This document shows, one piece after another, positions 9,118 to 17,649 of a stretch of DNA of 50,105 nt (the stretch's first letter is position 1; every line of letters starts with the position of its first letter). The notes under the pieces are model-generated. The model saw only the letters and a program-made list of their open reading frames with translations, was not told where the DNA came from and ran no database searches. Origin of the DNA: Ralstonia sp. A12 (GTDB lineage Bacteria; Pseudomonadota; Gammaproteobacteria; Burkholderiales; Burkholderiaceae); assembly GCF_000801955.1 (NCBI RefSeq), contig NZ_JSZO01000039.1, positions 1 through 50,105 on the forward strand, read 5' to 3'. Made by a program: the position numbers and the translations under genes.

Positions 9118-9378
9118 ATGAAGAAGCGATTCACCGAAGAGCAGATTATTGGCGTGCTGAAGGAAGCCGAGGCAGGCCTGAGGCCGGCAGAGTTGTGCCG
9201 CAAGCACGGCATCTCGGAAGCGACCTACTACAACTGGAAGGCGAAATTCGGTGGGATGACGGTCTCCGAAGCACAGCGCCTGAAGGAGCTGGAGCAGGAG
9301 AGCAACAAGCTCAAGCGCCTGCTGGCCGAACCTATGCTCGACAACGCTGCGCTGAAGGACCTGCTGGCTCGAAAGTAG
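9118..9378 (+). CDS. IS3-family transposase OrfA
   Basis: An 86-residue protein beginning MKKRFTEEQIIGVLKEAEAG. It has a helix-turn-helix (CRKHGISEATYYNWKAKFGG, about residues 28-47) that recognises the IS ends and a C-terminal leucine-zipper-like stretch (EQESNKLKRLLAE). It is preceded by AAGAGGAGCGG, a strong ribosome-binding site. In this family OrfA alone regulates, and a frameshifted OrfAB fusion transposes. Confidence 0.88.
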   Translation: MKKRFTEEQIIGVLKEAEAGLRPAELCRKHGISEATYYNWKAKFGGMTVSEAQRLKELEQESNKLKRLLAEPMLDNAALKDLLARK

Positions 9379-9416
9379 CAAGCCCGCAGGCCAAGCGCGA
9401 AGCGGTCCAGATATTG

Positions 9417-10241
9417 ATGACCGAACGCGCCATGGGTGTCACCCGGGCCTGTGGGCTGGTAGGGATTTCGCGCTCGCTGTTTCGCTACGAATCACGCCGC
9501 CGAATTGACGACGAAGCGCTGACGGGTCGGATGATGGCCATCGCCGCGCAGAAGCGCCGCTACGGCTATCGCCGAATTCACGTGCTGCTGCAACGGGAGG
9601 GCTGGCTGGCCAACCACAAGCGCATCTGGCGGCTGTACAGCAAGGCGGGGCTGAGCGTGCGCAAGCGGCGACGCAAGCGCATTGCGGCTGTCGAACGCAC
9701 GCCACTGCCGTTACCAACGGGCCCGAACCAGAACTGGTCGATGGACTTTGTTTCCGACGGGCTGGCCTATGGTCGGCGGTTTCGATGCCTGAACGTGGTC
9801 GACGATTACACGCGCGAGTGCCTGGCCATCGAGGTTGACACCTCGTTGCCGGGCCTGCGGGTGAAGCAAGTGCTTGAACGGCTGAAGGAGATGCGAGGCT
9901 TGCCCGCCTCCATCACGGTGGACAACGGTCCGGAGTTCGCTGGTAAGGTGCTCGATGCATGGGCCTACGAAGCGGGTGTCACGCTGTCGTTCATCCAGCC
10001 CGGCAGGCCAGTGGAGAATGCCTACATCGAGAGCTTCAACGGGCGGTTCCGCGATGAATGCCTGAACGAGCACTGGTTCGTCTCAATGCGCCACGCCAGG
10101 CGGCTGATTGAGGAATGGCGTATCGAGTACAACACCGAGCGGCCTCACAGCTCGCTTGGCTACCTGACCCCGGCGCAGTTCGCGCAGGGGCACAAGCAGA
10201 AAGAGTTTTTAACCTCGGACTCCACCTGCGTTTCGTACTAA
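9417..10241 (+). CDS. IS3-family transposase OrfB (DDE integrase domain)
   Basis: This lies in the -1 frame relative to OrfA and is normally made as an OrfAB fusion, so the internal ATG at 9417 is only a convenience start; the frame is open upstream of the OrfA stop. It contains RRYGYRRIHVLLQREGW, the first catalytic Asp in NQNWSMDFVSDGLA, the second in ITVDNGPEF, and the Glu in AYIESFNGRFRDECLNEHWF, followed by YNTERPHSSLGYLTP. The DDE triad is complete, so the element may still be active. Confidence 0.85.
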   Translation: MTERAMGVTRACGLVGISRSLFRYESRRRIDDEALTGRMMAIAAQKRRYGYRRIHVLLQREGWLANHKRIWRLYSKAGLSVRKRRRKRIAAVERTPLPLPTGPNQNWSMDFVSDGLAYGRRFRCLNVVDDYTRECLAIEVDTSLPGLRVKQVLERLKEMRGLPASITVDNGPEFAGKVLDAWAYEAGVTLSFIQPGRPVENAYIESFNGRFRDECLNEHWFVSMRHARRLIEEWRIEYNTERPHSSLGYLTPAQFAQGHKQKEFLTSDSTCVSY

Positions 10242-10254
10242 AACCGGGGGCAGG

Positions 10255-10655
10255 TCACTCATGTGCAAGGAAGAGTCCGAGCGGTTGAATCCAGATAATT
10301 TCTGCACGATCCCGACCGACGCTCACACGAGCCGGGGCCAGCAGCTTGGCACGGAGCGTTTCGCGCTCGTATTCTGGTACGGATAACGTTGTCCACTTCC
10401 AACTGGCCCCCATAGTCTGCGCAGTCGGCACCCAAGCAAATAAGATTTTTCCCGTGCGGCTCAGATCGCTGAAAGGTAACACGGTTCGAAACAGATCCGT
10501 GCCGAGGCGAGGACCGTCACCATCGTGGAAAGCAGTCGTCAGCCAGCGTCCGGTCGCGCTACGCGCCAGCTGTCGACCAAGTACTTCGCATCGACAAGTG
10601 CTCGAATCTCGCTGCGTAGTGCCTCAGAGACGCCATCATCAATAGGGTCCAGCAC
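10255..10655 (-). pseudogene. Unknown gene, frameshifted and possibly truncated by the IS
   Basis: From GTG 10655 the minus strand reads LDPIDDGVSEALRSEIRALV and VDSWRVARPDAG. It then continues, after a frameshift near 10545, as LTTAFHDGDGPRLGTDLFRT, WVPTAQTMGASWKWTTLSV and AEIIWIQPLGLFLAHE to a stop at 10255, next to the IS end. Joining the two frames gives a coherent protein of about 130 residues. I do not recognise the family. It directly follows another broken gene, so the pair was probably one operon. Confidence 0.45.
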
Positions 10656-10669
10656 CGGGGTATGGACTT

Positions 10670-10880
10670 CTATTCTGTTTCCCGCATATCAGGGCTCGCG
10701 CTAGCCAGACGCGCGACGGGCAGGTCTGCCCGGTTGATAAGTTGGTCTCTATCCAGCTACTGCTCTTCAAAAGTTCTGAGCACAAGCAATTGCCCAGTCT
10801 CGTAAATCTCGAAGACGACATTGCGTCCGTTGAACTCATAGCCGCTCCCATCGACGCCGTGCAGGTAGGACGCTACGCCG
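10670..10880 (-). pseudogene. Unknown gene, 5'-truncated and with an amber codon
   Basis: The minus strand reads SYLHGVDGSGYEFNGRNVVF and EIYETGQLLVLRTFEEQ, then TAG at 10757-10759. The same frame carries on as LDRDQLINRADLPVARLA to a final TAG at 10670. The start is missing because an IS3 fragment joins near 10885. The residues look like a genuine small soluble protein, but no family is evident. Confidence 0.45.
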
Positions 10881-10887
10881 CCTCGCG

Positions 10888-11276
10888 CCCAGACGCTGAT
10901 CTGGTCAACTCCATGTTGGATGCTGCGATCGAGACGGTTGCATCCAGCAACGCGCGGCCTGTCGTGCACTATCGCTGGCCAGACTGGTTGACGCGCATTG
11001 CCGATGCGAAGCTGGTGCGCTCGATGTCGCGCAAGGGGTATTCGCCTGACAACGCGGCATGCGAAGGCTTCTTCGGTCGGATTAAAACCGAACTGTTCTA
11101 TCCTCGGAACTGGCATTCCACAACCATCGAGTAGTTCATCGTGGCTCTGGACTCCTATATCCGTTGGTATAACGAAAAGCGGGCCAAGATCTCGCTGGGC
11201 TCTCTGAGCCTTGTCGAGTACCGCAGGAGCCTTGGAATCTTCGCTTAACCAATCCAAGATTTCTGCCGCATCCCCC
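10888..11276 (+). pseudogene. IS3-family (IS150-like) OrfB, C-terminal fragment
   Basis: The frame reads RPDADLVNSMLDAAIETVA and then VVHYRWPDWLTRIADAKLVR, where a few codons normally holding the second catalytic Asp (SDRGG) are missing. SMSRKGYSPDNAACEGFFGR follows, then a TAG in place of Gln (11132-11134), and the frame runs on through SYIRWYNEKRAKISLGSLS to TAA 11246. The stretch after it to about 11276 resembles the terminal repeat. Not functional. Confidence 0.75.
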
Positions 11277-11317
11277 TCGAACCGGGATGGGTGTTTGTCG
11301 GATCATATACGGGGCGT

Positions 11318-13318
11318 TTAGTAGTTATCGGTCCGCCGGCCGCGATAGCTTGCCAAACCGGCAACCAACAGAGAAACCGCTAGCAACACCCGCACATGGC
11401 CGCCTCCACCGTTCCTACTTTCGGTTGGTGTGCCACCACTGCCTGGCTTACTCACCCCGCCCGTTTCACCAGGGATGGCGGCAGCCGTGATAGTTATCGT
11501 GGCCATGTCCGTCGCCAAACTGCCGTCACTTGAGGTCAAGGTAACAGTAAAGGCATAGGTGCCAGCGGCCGCCGGCGTGAACGTGGCCATCGCCGTGCCA
11601 TTGGCATCAGGCGTTGATGTCGTCAGCATAGCAGCCGGTCCAGCAGTTTGCGCCCAGGAGATGCCAGTGATGGACTTGCCGGGGCCCGCGACACCGACGG
11701 CCGTTAGTGTGATCGTGTTGCCAACCGTTCCTGTAGTTGCCGACGGCGCAACATGGAGCGTCGACTGACCTCCGGCCAAAGCGACAGCAGCCCCCACATC
11801 CAGCATACCCGCACCGCAGTCGTTGAGATGCAAAGCACAATAGGTGCCGGGTAGATACGGTCGCGCCGATTGCGCCAGCAGCGCCGTGATCTCGTCAGGC
11901 GCCAGTGTGGGGGTAACCGATAGCATAAGCGCAATTGCAGCCGTCACCTGCGGCGCCGACATCGAGGTGCCCCGTCTCAATATGTAGGCATCGCCCGCGG
12001 GTGAGGCTATCGGCGCGCTCGCCCCGAAGTTCGACAGCGATACAATGCGCGCGCCCGCCCCAACGATCACAGCGCCGTTTCCACCGCCCGGTGCGCTGAT
12101 GGCAACTTCAGGCCCCATATTGGCGTAGTCAGCCTTATCACCGTCAAAAGTGTGGGCTGTCACGGCGATGACACCGCGGCAATTGGCCGGCATGTTGACG
12201 ACATCCGCGTCGTTGCCCGCGGAGGCAACAATACTGGCGCCACGCGCGCGCACAGCATCGATAGTGCTCTGCACTGCACTGCTGCAGGGACCGCCACCGC
12301 CAATACTAGCGTTCACCACCTTAACTGGCGTGGAGTTGTCAGGGACACCTGGGACGCTGCCGCCGGTAAGCCAATTAATCGCATCGATGATATCGGAAGT
12401 TTCCCCACCGCATTTGCCCATCGCACGGGCCATCTGTAGGCGTACGCCGGGCGCGATTCCGGCGATGCCAATGCCGTTGTTACGCTGGGCTACGATTTGA
12501 CCTGCGACGAAAGTGCCGTGCCAAGTGCTAGCACTTGCACCTCCACACAGCACTGGGTAGCTGGTGGCCTCTGCGTCGGAAATCCAGTCTCCAGGGTCGC
12601 TCGGATCGGCATCCCGCCCGTTATCACCATCATTCTCAGTAAAACCGTTGGGAATGGCCTGGCCGGTCTGCGGATCCGCTTGTCCGGTCATAGCTGTGTT
12701 GCTGATGAAATCGAAACCGGGTGTAATCATGGCACCTGCCAGATCAGCATGCCCAGGAAGGAGGCCAGTATCAACGACGCCGACCACTACGGAAGGATTG
12801 CCCGTTGTTTTGTCCCACGCCGTCGTCACGTTTGCCCCGCTAGGCACAGTAGCGGGCGACATCAAATTCCATTGGCGAGACTCGAACAGCGGATCGGAAG
12901 CCAAGGCATGGGTATGCCATATATGGTCCACCGACACGTATTCGAATTGACCACTCGCTTCCATACGACTGGCAATCGTTTGCGCGTCGCCGACTGACAT
13001 AAGGTGCGGCAACCGCACAACATGGGCGCCGTCGGACATCGGCCGCTTGTATGCCATGGGCATTTGCGCAGCAGCCGACCAGCGCTGAATCGTGACAACA
13101 TCAACACGATGTGCCGCACTCGCCTTTGAGGATATCGCAGCAAGCTCCGTCTGCGCGAAAGCTACATTTTTCTCTTTCACGATCAATTGCGAAACCTGAC
13201 CGATTCTAGCCGCAGTCGTTGTGACCTTGTTCGCAGGTATAGCCTGCGAGAGAGGGTAGGCGATAACGCTAGTTGCAATGCATGCTTGGACGATCCGTAT
13301 CGGTCTAGTAATTTTCAT
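11318..13318 (-). CDS. Secreted subtilisin-family (S8) serine peptidase with C-terminal anchor-type tail
   Basis: A 666-residue protein starting at ATG 13318; the longer frame to 13399 only adds residues in front of a clear signal peptide (KITRPIRIVQACIATSVIAY). A propeptide (about 30-140) precedes the catalytic domain, with Asp183 in VVDTGLLPGH, His267 in WHGTFVAGQI, the oxyanion Asn in NASIGGGG, and Ser452 in RRGTSMSAP. An acidic calcium-type loop (ENDGDNGRDADPSDPGDW) lies between. A PKD/Ig-like beta domain (about 535-625) follows. The last 30 residues are GGGGHVR, a hydrophobic segment and a basic RGRR end, like the GlyGly-CTERM signals cut by rhombosortases. It is probably a surface or secreted protease. 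It stands alone, with no co-transcribed partner. Confidence 0.88.
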   Translation of the reverse strand: MKITRPIRIVQACIATSVIAYPLSQAIPANKVTTTAARIGQVSQLIVKEKNVAFAQTELAAISSKASAAHRVDVVTIQRWSAAAQMPMAYKRPMSDGAHVVRLPHLMSVGDAQTIASRMEASGQFEYVSVDHIWHTHALASDPLFESRQWNLMSPATVPSGANVTTAWDKTTGNPSVVVGVVDTGLLPGHADLAGAMITPGFDFISNTAMTGQADPQTGQAIPNGFTENDGDNGRDADPSDPGDWISDAEATSYPVLCGGASASTWHGTFVAGQIVAQRNNGIGIAGIAPGVRLQMARAMGKCGGETSDIIDAINWLTGGSVPGVPDNSTPVKVVNASIGGGGPCSSAVQSTIDAVRARGASIVASAGNDADVVNMPANCRGVIAVTAHTFDGDKADYANMGPEVAISAPGGGNGAVIVGAGARIVSLSNFGASAPIASPAGDAYILRRGTSMSAPQVTAAIALMLSVTPTLAPDEITALLAQSARPYLPGTYCALHLNDCGAGMLDVGAAVALAGGQSTLHVAPSATTGTVGNTITLTAVGVAGPGKSITGISWAQTAGPAAMLTTSTPDANGTAMATFTPAAAGTYAFTVTLTSSDGSLATDMATITITAAAIPGETGGVSKPGSGGTPTESRNGGGGHVRVLLAVSLLVAGLASYRGRRTDNY

Positions 13319-13682
13319 GCGATTGAAAATAAGACGATGAAAATGCAGAAATGAATTGTACTTTGGCTCTTGTTCACGCCATTTATAGTTAGCGTCCAAA
13401 GATCATAGCGTGTATTGTCCGGAATATTTAATCCAATTCCGATTGAAGTATTCTCAACAATTCTCATCGGCGACGTGCTTTAAATTCGCAACTGCGCGGA
13501 TGTACACGTATACTAGGCAGATGGCCCAGCAAACCAATCACGCTTGCGCGCGGCTGCGGCGACCAAATTCAAGCTGTATCAGTTTGCGCCGTCACCGTTT
13601 TGTGACCCTACACCAAGAAACAGTATCACTGAGAAGTAGAGAATCCGGCATGATTTTCACGATTTGAAATGGAAGACATGCC

Positions 13683-13949
13683 ATGAAGACGAGCAAGTTC
13701 ACCGAGGCGCAGATAGCGTTCGCGCTCAAGCAGGCGGAGCTGGGTACGAAGGTCGAAGAGGTGTGTCGCAAGCTGGGTATCAGCGAAGCGACGTTCTACA
13801 ACTGGAAGAAGAAGTACGGGGGTGTCGGCCCTTCGGAGTTGCGCCGGATGCGGCAACTCGAGGAAGAGAACGCGAAGCTCAAGCGGTTGGTGGCGGACCT
13901 GAGCCTGGACAAGGCCATGCTGCAGGACGTGCCGCCAAAAAAGCTCTGA
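13683..13949 (+). CDS. IS3-family transposase OrfA
   Basis: An 88-residue protein beginning MKTSKFTEAQIAFALKQAE, with helix-turn-helix CRKLGISEATFYNWKKKYGG (about residues 29-48) and leucine-rich EEENAKLKRLVADLSLDKAM for dimerisation. Its last codons contain the heptamer A-AAA-AAG at 13937-13943, in the correct phase for -1 ribosomal frameshifting into OrfB. Confidence 0.88.
   Translation: MKTSKFTEAQIAFALKQAELGTKVEEVCRKLGISEATFYNWKKKYGGVGPSELRRMRQLEEENAKLKRLVADLSLDKAMLQDVPPKKL
13937..13943 (+). promoter_or_regulatory. Slippery heptamer for -1 frameshifting (OrfA to OrfB)
   Basis: AAAAAAG in phase A-AAA-AAG relative to OrfA, two codons before its stop. This is the classical programmed -1 frameshift site of IS3-family elements, and OrfB is in exactly the -1 frame. 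Confidence 0.75.
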
Positions 13950-14824
13950 AGCCTTCCCGCAAGCGCACGCTGGTTGACGAGTTGCGTGACCGCTATCGAG
14001 TGAGCCTGACCAAAGCTTGGGCGTTGTTTCGCATGTCGCGCTCGTTGTACGGATATCGGTCGGTTGCTCGCGACTCGTCGGCATTGCTTGCACGCATCAA
14101 AGAGATTGCGGCCGCGCGCGTGCATTACGGCTATCGCCGTGTGCACGTGATGCTGCAGCGGGAAGGCTGGAAAGACAATCACAAACGCGTCTATCGCCTG
14201 TATCGAGCGGAGGGCCTGTCGTTACGGCATAAGCGCCCGAAGCGCAACAAGTCGGCGCGGCTGCGTCAGCCCAAGAGTATCGTGACCGCCATCAATGAAA
14301 TCTGGAGCATGGACTTCGTATCCGATGCTCTGTTCGACGGCCGGCGCTTGCGTGCGTTGACGGTCGTGGACAACTACACCAGGGAAAGTCTGGCCATCGA
14401 AGTCGGCCAAAGCCTGAAAGGGGAAGACGTTGTGCGAGTGCTCGATGCCGTTGTTGCCCCGCGCGGCACGCCTCAAACCATCAAGGTCGACAACGGCAGC
14501 GAATTCATCTCGAAGGCAATGGACCGATGGGCATACGAGCACGGCGTAGAACTCGACTTCAGTTGGCCAGGCACGCCTACCGACAATGCCAAGGTGGAGA
14601 GCTTCAACGGGCGGTTCCGGCAGGAGTGCCTGAACGAGCACTGGTTCTTGTCCCTGGAGGATGCTCGGAGCAAAATCGCCGACTGGCGGCGGTACTATAA
14701 CGAGAGCCGTCCCCACTCGGCACTGCAGTGGGCGACCCCCGCCGAATTCGCCCGTCAGGCAAGGAAAAACGCCTCGACGGACGATTCAACGACGCCGGAA
14801 ATCTCTACTTCTGCGCGGTACTAA
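13946..14824 (+). CDS. IS3-family transposase OrfB (DDE integrase domain)
   Basis: The -1 frame continues after the slippery site as ALKPSRKRTLVDELRDRYRV; the start given is the approximate entry point of the fusion product. It has HYGYRRVHVMLQREGWKDNH, the catalytic Asp in EIWSMDFVSDALFDG, the second Asp in IKVDNGSEFISK, and the Glu in AKVESFNGRFRQECLNEHWF. All three DDE residues are present and no stop interrupts, so it could be active. Confidence 0.83.
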   Translation: MKPSRKRTLVDELRDRYRVSLTKAWALFRMSRSLYGYRSVARDSSALLARIKEIAAARVHYGYRRVHVMLQREGWKDNHKRVYRLYRAEGLSLRHKRPKRNKSARLRQPKSIVTAINEIWSMDFVSDALFDGRRLRALTVVDNYTRESLAIEVGQSLKGEDVVRVLDAVVAPRGTPQTIKVDNGSEFISKAMDRWAYEHGVELDFSWPGTPTDNAKVESFNGRFRQECLNEHWFLSLEDARSKIADWRRYYNESRPHSALQWATPAEFARQARKNASTDDSTTPEISTSARY

Positions 14825-14931
14825 TTCCGGTGTAGGGTCAACATCCGAGCACCGCATGGAACACCAATCTTGGGTACGAGTACTGGAGGAGACTACAGAC
14901 CGAGCTGAAAACGCGTCCCAGCATTGAATCG

Positions 14932-15858
14932 TCATTGGACCCGATGCAGATTGACTCCGGCGAGCGTCAAATCCTGCGCATCATAGTGGGCGGCTAGTAA
15001 TCGGAGAAGTCCATGTACTTGATCGGGTGTGGCTTCGTACTCTCCGGAGTTTGGATCGAACAACTTTGTACGATTTCCTCTGGTCGCAACAGCAATTGCA
15101 TGGCCCTGACCACAGAGGAACCGCAGGCTGACGAGGTATCTGGTGTTGCTTTTCGCCAAATGTTCGGCGACGCCGCCTAACCCTCGGTAAGGAGAGCAAT
15201 AAATCGTCGTCGATGCGCCAATCTTTCGCAAACCTGCATCCCGCAAAATCGCCTTTGCGCCCTCGGTAATTGGTTCCTCTGCGCCGCTTCGGTGGGCGTG
15301 CGCGATAGCGTCATGGTATCGACCATGTCTCGCAGCAGCGGTGTCGTATGCTTCGCTCCCCAGCGCTAGTCTGTCTAGCCGACTGCTGGCGGTACCCGCG
15401 TCTTTTAAGCGCAGCCATTCCGTGGCCAAGCCTGCACAGATGTTGGCTCTATTGAGATCAGCTGATGCTACTTGATAGTCCGAAAGCTCATGGTCATTAT
15501 CGCTAAAGGAGTCAAGCACCGAAGTGGTAGAGTGACGCGGAGACATTGCGGACGACTGGTAGCTGCCCGAACGGGTTTGGCTTAATGAGGAACTGGCGCA
15601 GCCGTTGTCCGAGACCGCCTTGATGTCCAGCGAAGTTCTCCGAGCCAGTGGGCTCGTTGACCGAGGCGCGAGAAGAAGCGGTAGCCCTACGGTGACTTTT
15701 TTTGAGGATGGGCCACGCGGCGGCAATCCAAGCAATTCTCCAGTAGCCCGACGTGGGGTGACCGCCTGTGCAGATCCTACCGAAATTGCAGGTCCGGTTG
15801 TCCCCGACACGGATGACTTGTGAGGATCGATTTGAGCGGCCCCTGTCTTGACGCGCAT
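14932..15858 (-). CDS. ripT: RipT-like type III effector, YopT-family (C58) cysteine protease
   Basis: A 308-residue protein. The Ser/Thr/Pro-rich N-terminal half (to about 130) suits a type III secretion signal. The C-terminal half is a C58 protease with the expected triad and spacing: Cys141 in NRANICAGLATEWL, His253 in GQGHAIAVA and Asp268 in LFDPNSGEY. YopT-type effectors act inside the host cell, cleaving membrane-bound or signalling proteins. Residues 85-91 (N-GCASSS) form a Gly-Cys-x-x-Ser acylation motif of the kind that AvrPphB-type members expose by self-cleavage. The start ATG at 15858 has an AGGGGAG ribosome-binding site. A perfect TTCG-N16-TTCG box lies 70-90 bases upstream, implying control by HrpB. 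Upstream lies a truncated gene. I recognise this as RipT; the substrate is not inferable. Confidence 0.85.
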   Translation of the reverse strand: MRVKTGAAQIDPHKSSVSGTTGPAISVGSAQAVTPRRATGELLGLPPRGPSSKKVTVGLPLLLAPRSTSPLARRTSLDIKAVSDNGCASSSLSQTRSGSYQSSAMSPRHSTTSVLDSFSDNDHELSDYQVASADLNRANICAGLATEWLRLKDAGTASSRLDRLALGSEAYDTAAARHGRYHDAIAHAHRSGAEEPITEGAKAILRDAGLRKIGASTTIYCSPYRGLGGVAEHLAKSNTRYLVSLRFLCGQGHAIAVATRGNRTKLFDPNSGEYEATPDQVHGLLRLLAAHYDAQDLTLAGVNLHRVQ

Positions 15859-15925
15859 GGTACTCCCCTAATTTCAATTGAACTGGATTCTTATCGAAGA
15901 TGCACCATACACTCGAACGCTAGCG

Positions 15926-15949
15926 CGAAAAGGAAGACTTCTTTGCGAA
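15926..15949 (-). promoter_or_regulatory. hrpII box (TTCG-N16-TTCG) of the ripT promoter
   Basis: On the minus strand TTCG, 16 bases, TTCG exactly. This is the HrpB-dependent promoter element of Ralstonia type III effector genes, placed 68-91 bases before the ripT start. A third TTCG 15 bases further on is out of register. Confidence 0.75.
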
Positions 15950-16125
15950 AGCGATGAGCCTCTATGGGGATAGTCAAGCAATATGGGCGGTTTTCCGCGC
16001 GGGAGAGCAGGAGCGATTCTTCTGATCCGGATTGTTCATGGCAGGAACCCACATCTTGTTAGACGGGATTTGTATCGACGTGATCATCTCAGGCTCACCT
16101 CAGACATTCTGCCGGCACCAAGCCC

Positions 16126-16543
16126 TCAATTCAGCATGTTGCGAAGCGCGTTTGAGATGTCGTGCTCGAGCAGGAACTGTTTGACCTTTGACATCTCCAC
16201 TTCTGACAGCCTCGAAGCCAAACCATCGGCAGGTTTTTTCTGCCAATCCCGATAGGCCAACTCCACAAAATCCGTATCGGTCGAACGGAAAACGGTCTGC
16301 ACAGCCTCGACCTCGTACATCTCGGGGTTTCCCGGGGGAGCTTTGCCAATCAGATCACGAATCAACGGCCAGGAAACTCTGTCCGGGTCTCGCCTAGTGA
16401 TGGTGCCGTTCTGGATTCTGGCGATCGCTTCGTTGACCCACTGAACATTAAGCATTTCGTCGGCATTCAACGAGCCGTGTGAACTGGTGTACGGCAACAC
16501 CTCCGGAGGCAGAGGATTGGCGGATTTGATCTGGAGTTGCCCC
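16126..16543 (-). pseudogene. Unknown gene, 5' end removed by an IS2-like element
   Basis: The minus frame enters from the IS terminus near 16543 and reads QLQIKSANPLPPEVLPYTSS, NADEMLNVQWVNEAIARIQN, DRVSWPLIRDLIGKAPPGNP and ends EHDISNALRNMLN at 16126. The 138 or so surviving residues are helical and acidic-basic mixed, with a real-protein composition, but I recognise no family. It is read in the same direction as ripT and lies in an effector-rich neighbourhood, so a damaged effector is possible but unproven. Confidence 0.5.
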
Positions 16544-16544
16544 T

Positions 16545-17138
16545 GTAACTCAGGACACGCGAACACCGTTAGGTTGATGACGCGGCAGCACGTCTGAACT
16601 CGCGAGGAGAGCGGTATTTCAGGGCTTTGTGCGGGTGACGCTCGTTGTAATGCTCAAACGCAATAGCCAGACGCGAGAGCGCCGTTGGCGCATCGGGCTT
16701 GTCCATATAGGCGACGTAATTGTGCTTCATGGTCTTCACGAATGATTCGGCCATGCCATTGCTCTGCGGCGAACGCACGGGCGTGGTCAGTGGCTCCAGG
16801 CCCAGCTCGCGCGCAAAGCGGCGCGTGCGGTGGTCGATGTAGGCCGAGCCATTGTCCGTCAGCCATTCGATGGGCTGAGTAGCCTGCGTGGTGCCGAAAC
16901 GCTGTTCCACCGCAGCCAGCATCACGTCACGCACTACGTCACCGCTATGTCCGCCTGTGGTTGCCGCCCAGCTAATCGCTTCTCGGTCGCAGCAGTCCAA
17001 CGCGAACGTTACGCGCAGCGGCGTGCCATCGTCGCAACGGAATTCGAAGCCATCCGAGCACCAACGAGCATTGCTCCGGTCCACGGCTACCCGACCGTCG
17101 TGTCGCCGCTTGTCTCGACGCACGCCAGGACGGCCCGG
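16545..17138 (-). pseudogene. IS3-family (IS2-like) OrfB, C-terminal two thirds
   Basis: The minus strand reads [20 protein letters not shown], then [58 protein letters not shown] and [18 protein letters not shown] to the stop at 16569. The element end (TGTCCTGAGTTACAG) is near 16545. The three DDE residues are visible (Asp in WCSDGFEF, Asp in TDNGSAY, Glu in MAESFVK). The N-terminal OrfB part and OrfA are missing at the junction with an IS66 fragment near 17138, so it is inactive. Confidence 0.75.
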
Positions 17139-17622
17139 TGGCCAGCCAAATCGCTTCGATGCGGATCAACGCAACCACCCCTGCAACCACACGGCGCAGT
17201 CTGCCGCGGCCGAGCCCGGCCATCGAATGCTGACCGTCGCGGCACCGCGTCGCACTTCGATCTGTATATCCGGTATCAATGGCGTCGGCTCAGGATCGCC
17301 GATCTGCAGCGGGATGAACTCCGCTTGCGGCGCCGTCATCAATGCCCGGGCTTCGGTCGCGGTGTCCAGCCCTTCTTGCTCGGCGACCCAGCGCCGCAGC
17401 AGATTCGCGTTCAACCGATGGTGTAGAGCGACAGCTGCGATCGAAACACCCGGCTGCATGCAGTCTTGCACTGCTTTGGCCTTGAACTCGGCGCTGTGCC
17501 GACGTCGACGCTGTGCTGGCGCTCTCTCTTCGATAGTGTTCACGTGTCCACCAAGAATTTAGATGGACACGATGCTCCTTGCTCCGCTGCCTTCCTTCAA
17601 GATGGGTTCGCCGGGCGCTTAC
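17139..17622 (-). mobile_element. IS66-family element fragment: one terminus, tnpA and the start of tnpB
   Basis: The IS66 terminal repeat GTAAGCGCCCGGCGAACC starts at 17622 on the minus strand. It is followed by the usual leader, tnpA (17166-17543) and the first codons of tnpB ([11 protein letters not shown]), after which IS2-like sequence takes over. It interrupts a denD-like gene on its right. Confidence 0.8.
17166..17543 (-). CDS. tnpA: IS66-family accessory protein TnpA
   Basis: A 125-residue protein with an N-terminal helix-turn-helix region: RRRRHSAEFKAKAVQDCMQ, then SIAAVALHHRLNANLLRRWV (about residues 34-53). The end is a beta-rich domain with IPDIQIEVRRGAATVSIRWP. Complete TnpA of IS66 elements have this architecture and length. 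The gene is intact, but the rest of its element is missing, so it has no transposition role by itself. Confidence 0.8.
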   Translation of the reverse strand: MNTIEERAPAQRRRRHSAEFKAKAVQDCMQPGVSIAAVALHHRLNANLLRRWVAEQEGLDTATEARALMTAPQAEFIPLQIGDPEPTPLIPDIQIEVRRGAATVSIRWPGSAAADCAVWLQGWLR

Positions 17623-17649
17623 GTTTATTCGTTCAAACAAGCGGTTATT

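Larger units (their letters stand above)
9057..10258 (+). mobile_element. IS3-family (IS407-type) insertion sequence, apparently complete
   Basis: The ends match as inverted repeats: TGACCTGCTCCCCGCGATTGG on the left and, reverse-complemented from 10258, TGACCTGCCCCCGGTTTT. OrfA and OrfB lie in the usual overlapping arrangement. The four bases outside the ends (CGCG on the left, CTCA on the right) differ, so no direct target duplication is seen. A deletion or recombination after insertion is likely, since the left neighbour is a cut IS66 gene. Confidence 0.85.
13603..14840 (+). mobile_element. IS3-family (IS407-type) insertion sequence, second type, apparently complete
   Basis: The ends are TGACCCTACACCAAGAAACAG at 13603 and, on the other strand from 14840, TGACCCTACACCGGAATTAG, giving a 12-bp perfect core. 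The bases flanking the ends (TTTG and ACAT) do not form a duplication. It differs in sequence from the element at 9057-10258. Confidence 0.85.

Noticed and set aside
10742-11134. 130-residue plus-strand frame as an independent gene
   Set aside because: Its first 45 codons are the complement of a broken minus-strand gene and the rest is an IS3 transposase fragment.
15894-15929. Second TTCG pair upstream of ripT
   Set aside because: The spacing is 15, not 16, so it is not a second hrpII box.
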